Assembly (NCBI GenBank): GCA_900551665.1
Contig: URWW01000021.1
Coordinates: 1-29,163, forward strand
Origin: an uncultured Collinsella sp.
GTDB taxonomy: Bacteria > Actinomycetota > Coriobacteriia > Coriobacteriales > Coriobacteriaceae
Reading direction: 5' to 3'
DNA length: 29,163 bases
The position numbers and the translations under genes are program-made. Below the pieces are notes generated by a model. The model was given only the letters and a program-made list of their open reading frames with translations. It searched no databases and was not told where the DNA came from. Below are positions 17,412 to 24,307 of this stretch, in pieces (the first letter of the stretch is position 1; each line of letters starts with the position of its first letter).

Positions 17412-17446
17412 ATGGCCTCCCTTCTTCAAAAGGGAGGCCATTTTCA
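17412..17446 (+). terminator. Rho-independent terminator after DUF1015 gene
   Basis: A 12-bp stem (17412-17423 with 17430-17441), loop CTTCAA, followed by TTTTC, 45 bases after the stop codon. Confidence 0.85.
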
Positions 17447-17462
17447 TGTAAAACCGAGCATT

Positions 17463-17667
17463 TGGTCAAAATACCCTGATTGTGCGCTCAAATCCTTCCG
17501 GTTTTTGCCTTGCATATTTTCCCGCCTTCACCAATCCTGCGGTTTTGCCGCAAGCCTCCAGCCCGGCAGGACAGAGCCGCTCACACGTAAAGATTCGTCT
17601 TAGGCAATCCTGGGGTTTTGTCGCCCGCGACAAAACCCTTCAGCGCACAATCAGGGTATTTTGACCA
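17463..17667. repeat. 205-bp element with perfect 26-bp terminal inverted repeats
   Basis: The ends 17463-17488 and 17642-17667 are perfect reverse complements. The interior holds degenerate copies of a 19-base unit (17532-17550 and 17605-17623, 17 of 19 identical, with a weaker third near 17490). The last copy forms an 11-bp hairpin with 17628-17638 around CCCG. There is no credible gene inside and no obvious target-site duplication. It could be a MITE-like non-autonomous element or a structured RNA element. It fills most of the 474-base gap between the DUF1015 and histidine-phosphatase genes. The rest of that gap (17668-17841) shows only A/T-richer sequence without a supported gene. Confidence 0.75.
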
Positions 17668-17841
17668 CACTTCGAAAAACGTACGATGCGCGTCGCCTCA
17701 GATGCAAAAACCTATGCATGCCGCAGAGCAAATAGACGCGAATTATACATTTCGTCTAAACCCTGAATCCAGTTGGGCAAGTGGAACGCCAGTCACGGCC
17801 CAATCAACAACAAGCTTCGAAGCGCACCAGGAGTAAAATTC

Positions 17842-18432
17842 CTACTCCCCGAGCAAATCCCGCAACTTATCCTGCTCGATGATCTCAACCAGCTCGAACG
17901 CGCCCTTGTCGAACGCGAAATGCATAACACTGCAGTTGCCCGGCACCTTACCGCAGCCAAAACCGCCATCGGGCACCCACTTAGTCAGAAACTCACGGCA
18001 CGCCGACCCGTGACTCACCACCAAAACGCGCTCATGCCCAGGTTGCTCCATAATCCGTGCCAGGGCATCGCTCACGCGGGCGCGGACGGCCATCTGCCCC
18101 TCCCCACCAAACGGAACATAGAAGTCGCCCCAGGGAAACGGCGGCATAAGGTCGACCCGCTCGCCCTCGAAGGCCCCGAAGCCCCATTCGCGCAGTTCCT
18201 CCACGCGCTCGTAAGGCATATCCACGATGCGCTCAATCGTCTGCTGAGTACGCGTCAGCGTTGAGGTGTACGCATGGTCGAACGCGATCCCCTCGCGCGC
18301 AAAGTACCGCCCGATACGCTCCGCCTGCTCCTCGCCCTCCGGCGTGAGCGGGGCGTCGCACCAGCCCTGGATAACGCGCTTTTCGTTGAACATGGTCTGG
18401 CCGTGTCGAACCAGATACAAATCACCGCTCAT
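17842..18432 (-). CDS. Histidine phosphatase family protein (phosphoglycerate mutase-like)
   Basis: A 196-residue branch-1 histidine phosphatase: LVRHGQT with the phospho-accepting His10 (Arg9-His10-Gly11), Arg61 in LTRTQQT, Glu82 in LREWGFGAFEG and the second catalytic His141 in VVSHGSA. It is shorter than 2,3-bisphosphoglycerate-dependent mutases, so a phosphatase (cobalamin-pathway, sugar-phosphate or phosphoserine type) is more likely than a glycolytic mutase. Metal-independent phosphoserine phosphatases belong to this same family, which matters because serA and serC are nearby and no serB is seen; this link is an inference. The start at 18432 is chosen over an ATG 27 bases upstream because of GTGGGGG in front of it. 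Confidence 0.88.
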   Translation of the reverse strand: MSGDLYLVRHGQTMFNEKRVIQGWCDAPLTPEGEEQAERIGRYFAREGIAFDHAYTSTLTRTQQTIERIVDMPYERVEELREWGFGAFEGERVDLMPPFPWGDFYVPFGGEGQMAVRARVSDALARIMEQPGHERVLVVSHGSACREFLTKWVPDGGFGCGKVPGNCSVMHFAFDKGAFELVEIIEQDKLRDLLGE

Positions 18433-18479
18433 CGAAGCCCCCACTCGATGTGACATCATGTTTACGGATGTCGCATTTG

Positions 18480-18508
18480 CTCATATCAATGTGTTCCGAT
18501 TGTATCAA
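18480..18508 (-). promoter_or_regulatory. Probable sigma70-type promoter of the histidine phosphatase gene
   Basis: Read on the minus strand: -35 TTGATA (18508-18503), a 17-base spacer, and -10 TATGAG (18485-18480). It would start transcription near 18473, about 40 bases before the chosen start codon. A small palindrome GATGT-G-ACATC (18447-18457) lies in the leader. Confidence 0.5.
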
Positions 18509-18611
18509 TCGATGAGCTGACAGCGCTCGCAGGGTCCAAAGGTATCCCTTTCCTTTCGCATGGGTAGGATTACATATGTACGTTATCTAACTTCTGTCGA
18601 TTGGAGTGGCC

Positions 18612-19220
18612 ATGAGAGAATTCATCGACGACGAGGGCGAACGGCACATCGATCCCTTCTGCTTTGACGAGTTTGGGATGATCGACCGTGGTATCAAGGC
18701 GATCAGGTTCCTATACGGCGTAACCGGAGTAGTCGGACTCATCGGCGGCGCCGCCCTGCTCATCTGGCCCGTGAAGACACTCGTGGTGCTCGCTGTCATC
18801 CTCGGAGCATACTTCATTATCGCAAGCGTTGTGCGCATCGGTGTGGCCGTGGGCACGCCCTTCATGCCTGCGGGCTGGCGCGCACTCAATATCCTCTCCA
18901 GCCTCTTGCTGCTCTTCTGCGGCATCATCATGCTCAAGAACCAGACCGCATCCGCTGCGGCCCTCGCGACGCTCGCAGCCATCGCAATCGGATTCGGCTG
19001 GATTATCGAGGGCGTGGTAACCCTCGTCGAGACGGGCATGGTGCACAACCGCGGTCTCTCCATTCTCTCCGGCGTATTGTCGATTGTCGCGGGCATCGCC
19101 GTGTTCATGTTCCCGCTCGAATCGGTCGACCTGATGATCGTCTTCTCCGGCATCGCGCTCGCGGTGCTGGGCGGCGTGTTGCTCGTCCGCGCGTTCACCT
19201 TTGGAAAGATCTCACGCTAA
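18612..19220 (+). CDS. HdeD/DUF308-family membrane protein
   Basis: A 202-residue protein with a charged N-terminus of about 32 residues and six hydrophobic helices arranged as three pairs, typical of the DUF308 (HdeD-like) family. Glycine-rich turns such as GVTGVVGLIGGAAL, GIIMLKNQTASAA and GVLSIVAGIAVFMFPLES are the family's internal repeat. HdeD in enteric bacteria is linked to acid resistance, but most family members are uncharacterised, so only the family is assigned. The ATG at 18612 has GGAG 5 bases upstream; an in-frame GTG two codons earlier is less well placed. It is a single-gene unit with its own terminator. Confidence 0.85.
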   Translation: MREFIDDEGERHIDPFCFDEFGMIDRGIKAIRFLYGVTGVVGLIGGAALLIWPVKTLVVLAVILGAYFIIASVVRIGVAVGTPFMPAGWRALNILSSLLLLFCGIIMLKNQTASAAALATLAAIAIGFGWIIEGVVTLVETGMVHNRGLSILSGVLSIVAGIAVFMFPLESVDLMIVFSGIALAVLGGVLLVRAFTFGKISR

Positions 19221-19276
19221 CGGCGTTCGCGACGCGCCCCGTTTGCGCATCGTCCGCAACCCAACACCGATACTCG

Positions 19277-19311
19277 CCGCCCGGGCCCCCGCAAAAGGCC
19301 TGGGCGGTTTT
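19277..19311 (+). terminator. Rho-independent terminator after the HdeD-like gene
   Basis: An 11-bp stem (19277-19287 with 19297-19307, one G-U pair), a loop of 9 bases and a TTTT tail. Confidence 0.75.
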
Positions 19312-19339
19312 GTCTATCTGAACCCACAAAAACGACCCC

Positions 19340-19370
19340 TTGACCTTCACGCTACGTAAAGGTTTATCCT
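19340..19370 (+). promoter_or_regulatory. MerR-type promoter with 19-bp spacer and operator dyad
   Basis: The -35 TTGACC (19340-19345) and -10 TATCCT (19365-19370) are separated by 19 bases, the long spacing typical of MerR-activated promoters. The spacer region holds the dyad ACCTTCACG-CTA-CGTAAAGGT (19343-19363) with one mismatched pair. It lies 27 bases before the start of the MerR gene itself, so autoregulation is likely. Confidence 0.8.
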
Positions 19371-19397
19371 ACGGGCGAAACGGAACGGGAGGGGCAT

Positions 19398-20165
19398 GTG
19401 AGCGCGAACAAGGCCTATGGCATCGGAGAAGTCTCCGACATCGTGGGGGTCTCAACCCGAACGCTCAGATATTACGAAGAGACGGGACTGCTCGTACCCG
19501 CGCGAACAGCCAACGGATATCGCCGCTACACCCCTGCGGACCTCGACCGCTTGCAGGAAATCCTGCTCTTGCGCCACATGGGGATGAGCGTGGCGGAGAT
19601 TCCACGCGCCTTGAGCGCAACGGAAGAGGAGCGCCGGCGAACGCTCACGCGCCACCTTGGAACGCTCAGGACCGAACGAGAGCGACTCGATACCCTCATC
19701 CGCACCGTCGAGAACACAATCGAGCACATCGAGAAGGGAGTCCCCATGGACGATAAGGCGAAGTTCGAGGGCATGAAGCACGACCTCGTGGAGCAAAACG
19801 AGCGCGAGCACGGTACCGAGGTGCGCGAGCGGTGGGGCGACACCGCCGCAGACGAGGCAAACCGCAAGATGCTCAACCTGAGCGAGGGCGAGTTCGAGCG
19901 CCTCCAGGAGCTGGGGCGCGCAATCAACGAATCGCTCGAAGCGGCCGTGAGCGCGAAAGCCGATCCCACTGGCGACGAGGGAGAACGCATCTATCGCCTC
20001 CACCGGGAGTGGCTCGGATTCACCTGGAACTTCTACACACCCGAGGCGCACAAGGGCCTTGCGGAGATGTACGTCGCAGATGAGCGTTTCACCGTCTATT
20101 ACGATGGCAACGTCGTCGGCTGTGCCGCTTGGCTGCGAGACGCGATAGCCGCGCACGCGCGATAG
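19398..20165 (+). CDS. MerR-family regulator with TipAS-like ligand domain (TipAL type)
   Basis: A 255-residue regulator. Residues 6-75 are a MerR winged helix-turn-helix (YGIGEVSDIVGVSTRTLRYY, then GYRRYTPADLDRL). Residues 76-115 form the antiparallel dimer coiled coil. Residues 120-250 are a TipAS-like domain (the GFTWNFYTPEAHKGLAEMYVADERFTVYYD region), which in TipAL binds thiopeptide-type antibiotics and in related proteins other hydrophobic drugs. The GTG start at 19398 follows GGGAGGGG closely; the overlapping ATG at 19396 is out of frame and stops at once. A MerR-type promoter sits just upstream. No transporter gene follows, so the target beyond itself is unknown. Its 3' end overlaps a HAD gene remnant on the other strand. 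Confidence 0.9.
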   Translation: MSANKAYGIGEVSDIVGVSTRTLRYYEETGLLVPARTANGYRRYTPADLDRLQEILLLRHMGMSVAEIPRALSATEEERRRTLTRHLGTLRTERERLDTLIRTVENTIEHIEKGVPMDDKAKFEGMKHDLVEQNEREHGTEVRERWGDTAADEANRKMLNLSEGEFERLQELGRAINESLEAAVSAKADPTGDEGERIYRLHREWLGFTWNFYTPEAHKGLAEMYVADERFTVYYDGNVVGCAAWLRDAIAAHAR

Positions 20166-20233
20166 CGGGCCGAAATGACGCCGCGCGCGAGCGTCCCATC
20201 GATGTCGAAGAATATGAGGCCCTTGATTTTCAT
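20099..20233 (-). pseudogene. Truncated HAD-superfamily hydrolase (5' fragment)
   Basis: On the minus strand an ATG at 20233, preceded by AAAGGTGG, opens a frame starting MKIKGLIFFDIDGTLARGVI. FDIDGTL is HAD motif I (the nucleophile is the first Asp) placed at the extreme N-terminus exactly as in Cof-type sugar-phosphate phosphatases. After about 22 family-like residues the frame runs into sequence antisense to the 3' end of the MerR gene and stops at 20099, giving only 44 codons where family members have about 260. Motifs II-IV and the cap are absent. It looks like a gene whose body was removed by a deletion or rearrangement that joined it to the MerR gene. Confidence 0.7.
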
Positions 20234-20469
20234 TGCGGCGCCACCTTTCAAGGGCAGCCCAAACCGAATGACAGCATTATGCGAATCTACGCCCTATGAC
20301 AGCAGTGCGAGGCATCTGGACCCGTTATGCATCTCGCTGCAGGCCCCATGCGAGCTTTGACGCTCGCCCTTAGCCGCCGGCATCGATTTTTGTCCGGACG
20401 AATCGATACCATTATCGCAGGGAGTGGATTCCGCTGCGTCCCGCGGAGCGACGCTAAAGGAGGTCTCGG
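20234..20469. other. Intergenic region with dyad upstream of a small membrane protein gene
   Basis: Holds the former promoter side of the HAD remnant. Near the right end lies a dyad, ATCGATT (20382-20388) and AATCGAT (20401-20407), around a palindromic GTCCGGAC. It could be an operator or part of a promoter for the small gene at 20470. No further gene is supported. Confidence 0.35.
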
Positions 20470-20739
20470 ATGGACGGGGCTACGAACACATTGAGGCTTC
20501 AGATCATCTTATCGCTCATCGTATTCGCGCTCGGCGTACTGGGCCTCATCGTCTACGCATACCTCGAATATCGCAAGAAGCCCGCAGCCGAACAGCGCGT
20601 GATTCGCAAAAGGCTTCTCATCACTTTGGGGTACGGCGCAATCAACCTGATCAAAATCACAGTAGCGATTGTTGTGGCGCTATTTGCCTCGGTCTTTTGG
20701 CTCGCGTTTAAGGAAAACCCGCCGTCCAAACGGCGATAG
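20470..20739 (+). CDS. Small two-helix membrane protein, hypothetical
   Basis: 89 residues with two hydrophobic helices (about 8-30 and 52-76) joined by a basic loop (EYRKKPAAEQRVIRKRLL) and a short basic tail. A strong ribosome binding site AAAGGAGG lies about 7 bases before the ATG, which supports translation. No family is recognised. Its last 60 bases overlap the 3' end of the convergent gene on the other strand. Confidence 0.65.
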   Translation: MDGATNTLRLQIILSLIVFALGVLGLIVYAYLEYRKKPAAEQRVIRKRLLITLGYGAINLIKITVAIVVALFASVFWLAFKENPPSKRR

Positions 20740-21036
20740 CGTGCGCTCGTACAAACCATCGCTGAAAAGCAGGCTGGGCGCACGCGGGTGTGCGAGAGGG
20801 TCTTCACGTCTCGCCGCCCCGTCGGAACTCCCATGGCTTCCGAATTCGCGGGCCTTTTTGGCAATGAACGCATCCGCCTCGACTTCACTCACCTCGTCGG
20901 CCCACAGCTCACCGATGAACATGTCCATGATCTCCGTGCTGTGGACCCAGCGCCCCTGGGCAAAGTCGTACGTTTGGTACACCGCGTCGTCCATGCGATG
21001 GATTCTGATGCCGTTGTCCTCGATGTAGTACCTCAC
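20680..21036 (-). CDS. Small soluble hypothetical protein
   Basis: 118 residues from a GTG start with AAGGGGG about 5 bases upstream. The first 65 residues (RYYIEDNGIRIHRMDDAVYQTYDF onward, with an acidic helix ending EVEADAFIAKK) look like genuine protein. The last 50 are Arg/Pro-rich and partly antisense to the neighbouring membrane-protein gene, so the C-terminus may come from a frameshift or lost stop. It is on the same strand as the defence operon but 106 bases beyond its end, with a palindrome between. Function unknown. Confidence 0.55.
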   Translation of the reverse strand: MRYYIEDNGIRIHRMDDAVYQTYDFAQGRWVHSTEIMDMFIGELWADEVSEVEADAFIAKKAREFGSHGSSDGAARREDPLAHPRAPSLLFSDGLYERTLSPFGRRVFLKREPKDRGK

Positions 21037-21086
21037 ACGGACCCCCTTGCATGTGGCGACAATCGCACGTTGGTAGGATGCCGGTC

Positions 21087-21123
21087 CCGCCTCAATTTAG
21101 GGACTGTCCCTAAATTGAGGCGG
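21087..21123. repeat. Perfect 37-base REP-like palindrome
   Basis: Two 18-base arms (21087-21104 and 21106-21123) are perfect reverse complements around a single central base, with the core GGGAC-T-GTCCC and outer TCAATTT/AAATTGA. There is no T run on either side, so a simple terminator is unlikely. The TCAAT...ATTGA ends recall the units at 1790-1875, suggesting related repeat families. It lies just after the res stop codon. Confidence 0.85.
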
Positions 21124-21142
21124 TGCGGCAGAGAGCAACAGC

Positions 21143-24100
21143 CTAAACCATCACTTTATCCATCAGTTCTTCGTACGTGCTCACGAAGTCATAGCGCACG
21201 TCATCCTCGCCGAGCTGCTCGAAGAGCTTGCGAGCGCAGCTGATTTTGGCCTTCTCGACGCCCTTGAGGTTGAGAGACTGCAACGACCCCTTGGTCTCCG
21301 CCACGAAGAAGATGTGCTTCACCGCGCCCTCGTTGAAGGCGATGGCCCAGTCGGGCGCATAGTCGCCCACGGGCGTGGGAATCTTGAATGAGCGCGGCAG
21401 GTGCGCGAAAGCGCACACCTCGGCCGACTCTTCGAGTTCGCGCGCAAACTCGCGCTCGGTGTCGCTGTCGAACACCGTCCAATCCTGTACGCCGTGGCGC
21501 GAAGTGGAGAGCGCCCGTCCCAGGTTCTCGGGCATGTCCTCGGCAAAAATCTCGGCCGCATCATAGGTGCCGGCAACGCGGTTGTAGCGAATGTGCTCAA
21601 CCACCATGCGTGCCTTCTCATCCACGATGAGAGCCGCGGCCTTGGCGATGAACTCCTCCGGGTTCACACGGAACCTGGCGAAGCGGTCGGGCGCGATGCC
21701 AGCCAGGATGGCCGCGGCAGTCGTGCGTGTGATGCGCGACTTGTCGGCGACCTCCCCTACCAGGTCATATGCCACATTGGACACGGCACCGCTGTTGACC
21801 TCGAACATGGCGCTCGTGGCACCGCCAAAACCCTCGGAGGCCTCGAGCTGCTCGCGCGTAGACTCGGCGCGCTGCGCGCCCTGCTTAAGGCGGTAGCGCG
21901 GCGTGGAGACATTCAGGTTCTTATTGATGCCCTCGATAGCCTTGCGACGCAGCTCATCGCTGTCAAACTCCACGGTATAGGCATGCTTGTGGTTGATGCG
22001 CGCCCACAGCTCCTGGAACTCCTTCTTATGGAAGTTGTCATTCAACTTGTTGCTGGACACCTTTGTATCGAAACCGTTCTCGATCTTGATGCTCGTGTCC
22101 TCGGCGCTCCGGGCGATGCGCTCGATCTGATCCAGGAACCCGTCGAGATGCTCGGGGATGTCCCCGTCCGGCACACCGCGCAGCCCCTCCTCGTGGAACT
22201 TCTCCGTGAGCTGGCCATCAAAGTCGATGAGACGGTTCATCTTGAGCGCATCGACGATACGGCGAGCATCGTCGCCCGTGAGGACGTACTCCACCCCGGC
22301 GTTCTCCACGTGGCATCCGGCGAACAGCTCTTCCTCCACTCGGCGCGGGCGCTCGCGCAGCTCGTCAGCGGTCTCGGTCTGCAGGGACTTCACAAAGCTG
22401 TCGTAGCCCTCCGAGGCGATCACCGTGAGTAGGTTGACGGCGTGCACGCCGTCGCGCCCCAGCAGCGCCGCATCTTGACGCGTGCCGTTTTGGTCCACAC
22501 ACAGGCGCAGGCCGCGGCCGACCTCCTGGCGCTTGGAGATGTCGGAGTCGCCCGAGCTCTTGAGCGTGCAGATCTGGAACACGTTGGGGTTGTCCCAGCC
22601 CTCGCGCAAGGCGGAGTGCGAGAAGATGAACCGGCACGGCTCCTCAAAGGAGAGCAAGCGCTCCTTGTTCTTGAGAATGAGATCGTAGGCGGCCACGGCG
22701 TCCTCGCCCTCGGCAAGCTCGCTGCCGCGCTTGAGTTTGCTGTTGCAGGCCCGCCCCTTCTTATCGATGGAGAAGTAGCCCTTGTGCACCTCGTGCGCGT
22801 CAAAACTCCGCAGGTAGCGCAGGTACGCCGGGTCGTACGCGTCGTCGAGCGTGGGCACGGACGTGCGCTCGGAGATGGCACGCGCGTACTCCTCCTCGAA
22901 AATGCGGCCGTACTCTCCCACGCCCTCGGAGCCGTCCTCGTCGTACACGCGATACTTGGCCACCTCGTCAATGAAGAACAGCGAGAGGCACTTGATGCCC
23001 TGGCGGAACAGCACCTCCTCCTTCTGCAGATGGGAGGCGATGGTCTCGCGGATCTGGATGCGGCGCAGGTCCTCTTCGGAGGAGTCGTTGGCCACCTGGC
23101 CGCGGTAGAGCCGCTCGTGGTTGTCGAACTCCACGTAGCCGGTCTGACCGTTTTGGTCGGGCACGATGCGCAGGATGCGATAGCCATGCGCATAGGTCTC
23201 TAGCTCGCCCGAAGCTTGGTAGATGTTGTCCAGCTCGTCAAACGTACGCGTGGTGCGCTTGAGCGAGCCACTTTTGAGCTGCTGGGTGAACTCGATCACT
23301 GCGCGCGGCGGATGTTTGGGGCTCACCTTGATATCCTGCAGGTACACGTAGCCGTCCGTGCCGCGCATGCCCACCATCTCGATGCCCTTGACCTCGATGC
23401 GCTTGACCAGGCGCTCGTTGTAGGCATCCAGCGGGTCGAGCGCAAACACGGCGTTGTGGCGCTCCTTGTGCGTGGCGGAGTAGTTGAGGCTGAACAGCGG
23501 ATTGAACTGCTGCATGGCCTTGCGCGTGGCACCCGTCTTCTTACCCATCTTCTGCGGCTCATCGATGATGAGGATGGGATTGGTGGCGGAGAGCACGTCG
23601 ATGGGACGACGGCTGCCAAAGTCATCGCGCTCGGAGAACATGATGCGCGCCGTCTTGTCGCCGCCGCGACCCTCCTTGCTCTTGGACTCGTCGAACGCGT
23701 TGAACGCTTGCATGTTGATGACCATGACGGAAATATCCGCACGACTGGCGAAGGAGTCGATCTCGTTTAAGCGACTCGAGCTATACACGAAGGCCCACAG
23801 CTGCTTGCCGTAGCGCTCATGGAAGTGCTTGGCCGTGATCTGGAGCGACTTGGCCACGCCCTCGCGGATGGCGACGCTCGGCACCACGATGATGAACTTG
23901 GACCAGCCGTAGCGCGCATTGAGCTCGAACATAGTCTCGGTGTAAACGTAAGTCTTACCGGTACCCGTCTCCATCTCCACGTCGAGCTCCACGGCACCCA
24001 GGTCGTGGTGCAGCTCGGCAGAGACGGGGACGCCGTTCTTGCGCTGGGACTTCTTCACGTTGTCGAGCAAATCGGAGCCGGACAGGCGCAGCGGGGCGTT

Positions 24101-24304
24101 ACGGAAGCCCGAGCCATCGTCGGTCACGGCGCCATCGGCGGAGTCGATGATGCCGAGCTTGCCCTGGCCGTGCTTGTCGACAGCGGCAGTGCCCACGTCA
24201 CGCAGATAGGACTGCGCCTCGATCTTTGGCTGACCATCGAAAACCTTCACCACGGCATCGGCCGCACGCGTCTGGTAATCGAGGACGGTAAACTTGAATT
24301 CCAT
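21143..24304 (-). CDS. res: Type III restriction enzyme, Res subunit (helicase-nuclease)
   Basis: 1053 residues. Superfamily 2 helicase motifs are visible: Walker A METGTGKT (111-118), the Walker B-type DEPQ (248-251), SATH (276-279), then SALREGWDNPNVFQI and the motif VI-like QEVGRGLRL in the second helicase domain. A PD-(D/E)XK nuclease site follows near the C-terminus (PD at 984-985, ETK at 1003-1005). With Mod it forms the type III complex that uses ATP to move along DNA and cuts unmethylated DNA. The start lies 3 bases after the mod stop, so translation is probably coupled. All key residues are present, so it looks active. It is the last gene of the operon. Confidence 0.94.
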   Translation of the reverse strand: MEFKFTVLDYQTRAADAVVKVFDGQPKIEAQSYLRDVGTAAVDKHGQGKLGIIDSADGAVTDDGSGFRNAPLRLSGSDLLDNVKKSQRKNGVPVSAELHHDLGAVELDVEMETGTGKTYVYTETMFELNARYGWSKFIIVVPSVAIREGVAKSLQITAKHFHERYGKQLWAFVYSSSRLNEIDSFASRADISVMVINMQAFNAFDESKSKEGRGGDKTARIMFSERDDFGSRRPIDVLSATNPILIIDEPQKMGKKTGATRKAMQQFNPLFSLNYSATHKERHNAVFALDPLDAYNERLVKRIEVKGIEMVGMRGTDGYVYLQDIKVSPKHPPRAVIEFTQQLKSGSLKRTTRTFDELDNIYQASGELETYAHGYRILRIVPDQNGQTGYVEFDNHERLYRGQVANDSSEEDLRRIQIRETIASHLQKEEVLFRQGIKCLSLFFIDEVAKYRVYDEDGSEGVGEYGRIFEEEYARAISERTSVPTLDDAYDPAYLRYLRSFDAHEVHKGYFSIDKKGRACNSKLKRGSELAEGEDAVAAYDLILKNKERLLSFEEPCRFIFSHSALREGWDNPNVFQICTLKSSGDSDISKRQEVGRGLRLCVDQNGTRQDAALLGRDGVHAVNLLTVIASEGYDSFVKSLQTETADELRERPRRVEEELFAGCHVENAGVEYVLTGDDARRIVDALKMNRLIDFDGQLTEKFHEEGLRGVPDGDIPEHLDGFLDQIERIARSAEDTSIKIENGFDTKVSSNKLNDNFHKKEFQELWARINHKHAYTVEFDSDELRRKAIEGINKNLNVSTPRYRLKQGAQRAESTREQLEASEGFGGATSAMFEVNSGAVSNVAYDLVGEVADKSRITRTTAAAILAGIAPDRFARFRVNPEEFIAKAAALIVDEKARMVVEHIRYNRVAGTYDAAEIFAEDMPENLGRALSTSRHGVQDWTVFDSDTEREFARELEESAEVCAFAHLPRSFKIPTPVGDYAPDWAIAFNEGAVKHIFFVAETKGSLQSLNLKGVEKAKISCARKLFEQLGEDDVRYDFVSTYEELMDKVMV

Positions 24305-24307
24305 CGA

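Noticed and set aside
17482..17664. A 60-codon frame inside the 26-bp inverted-repeat element
   Set aside because: No ribosome binding site, its end is formed by the inverted repeat itself, and the sequence is dominated by hairpins.
17842..18432. Glycolytic phosphoglycerate mutase
   Set aside because: At 196 residues it is shorter than the 2,3-bisphosphoglycerate-dependent enzyme (about 230-250); the generic histidine-phosphatase call is safer.
21087..21123. Ordinary terminator of the defence operon
   Set aside because: Perfect palindrome with a one-base centre and no T run on either side; it fits a REP-like unit better, though some termination activity cannot be excluded.
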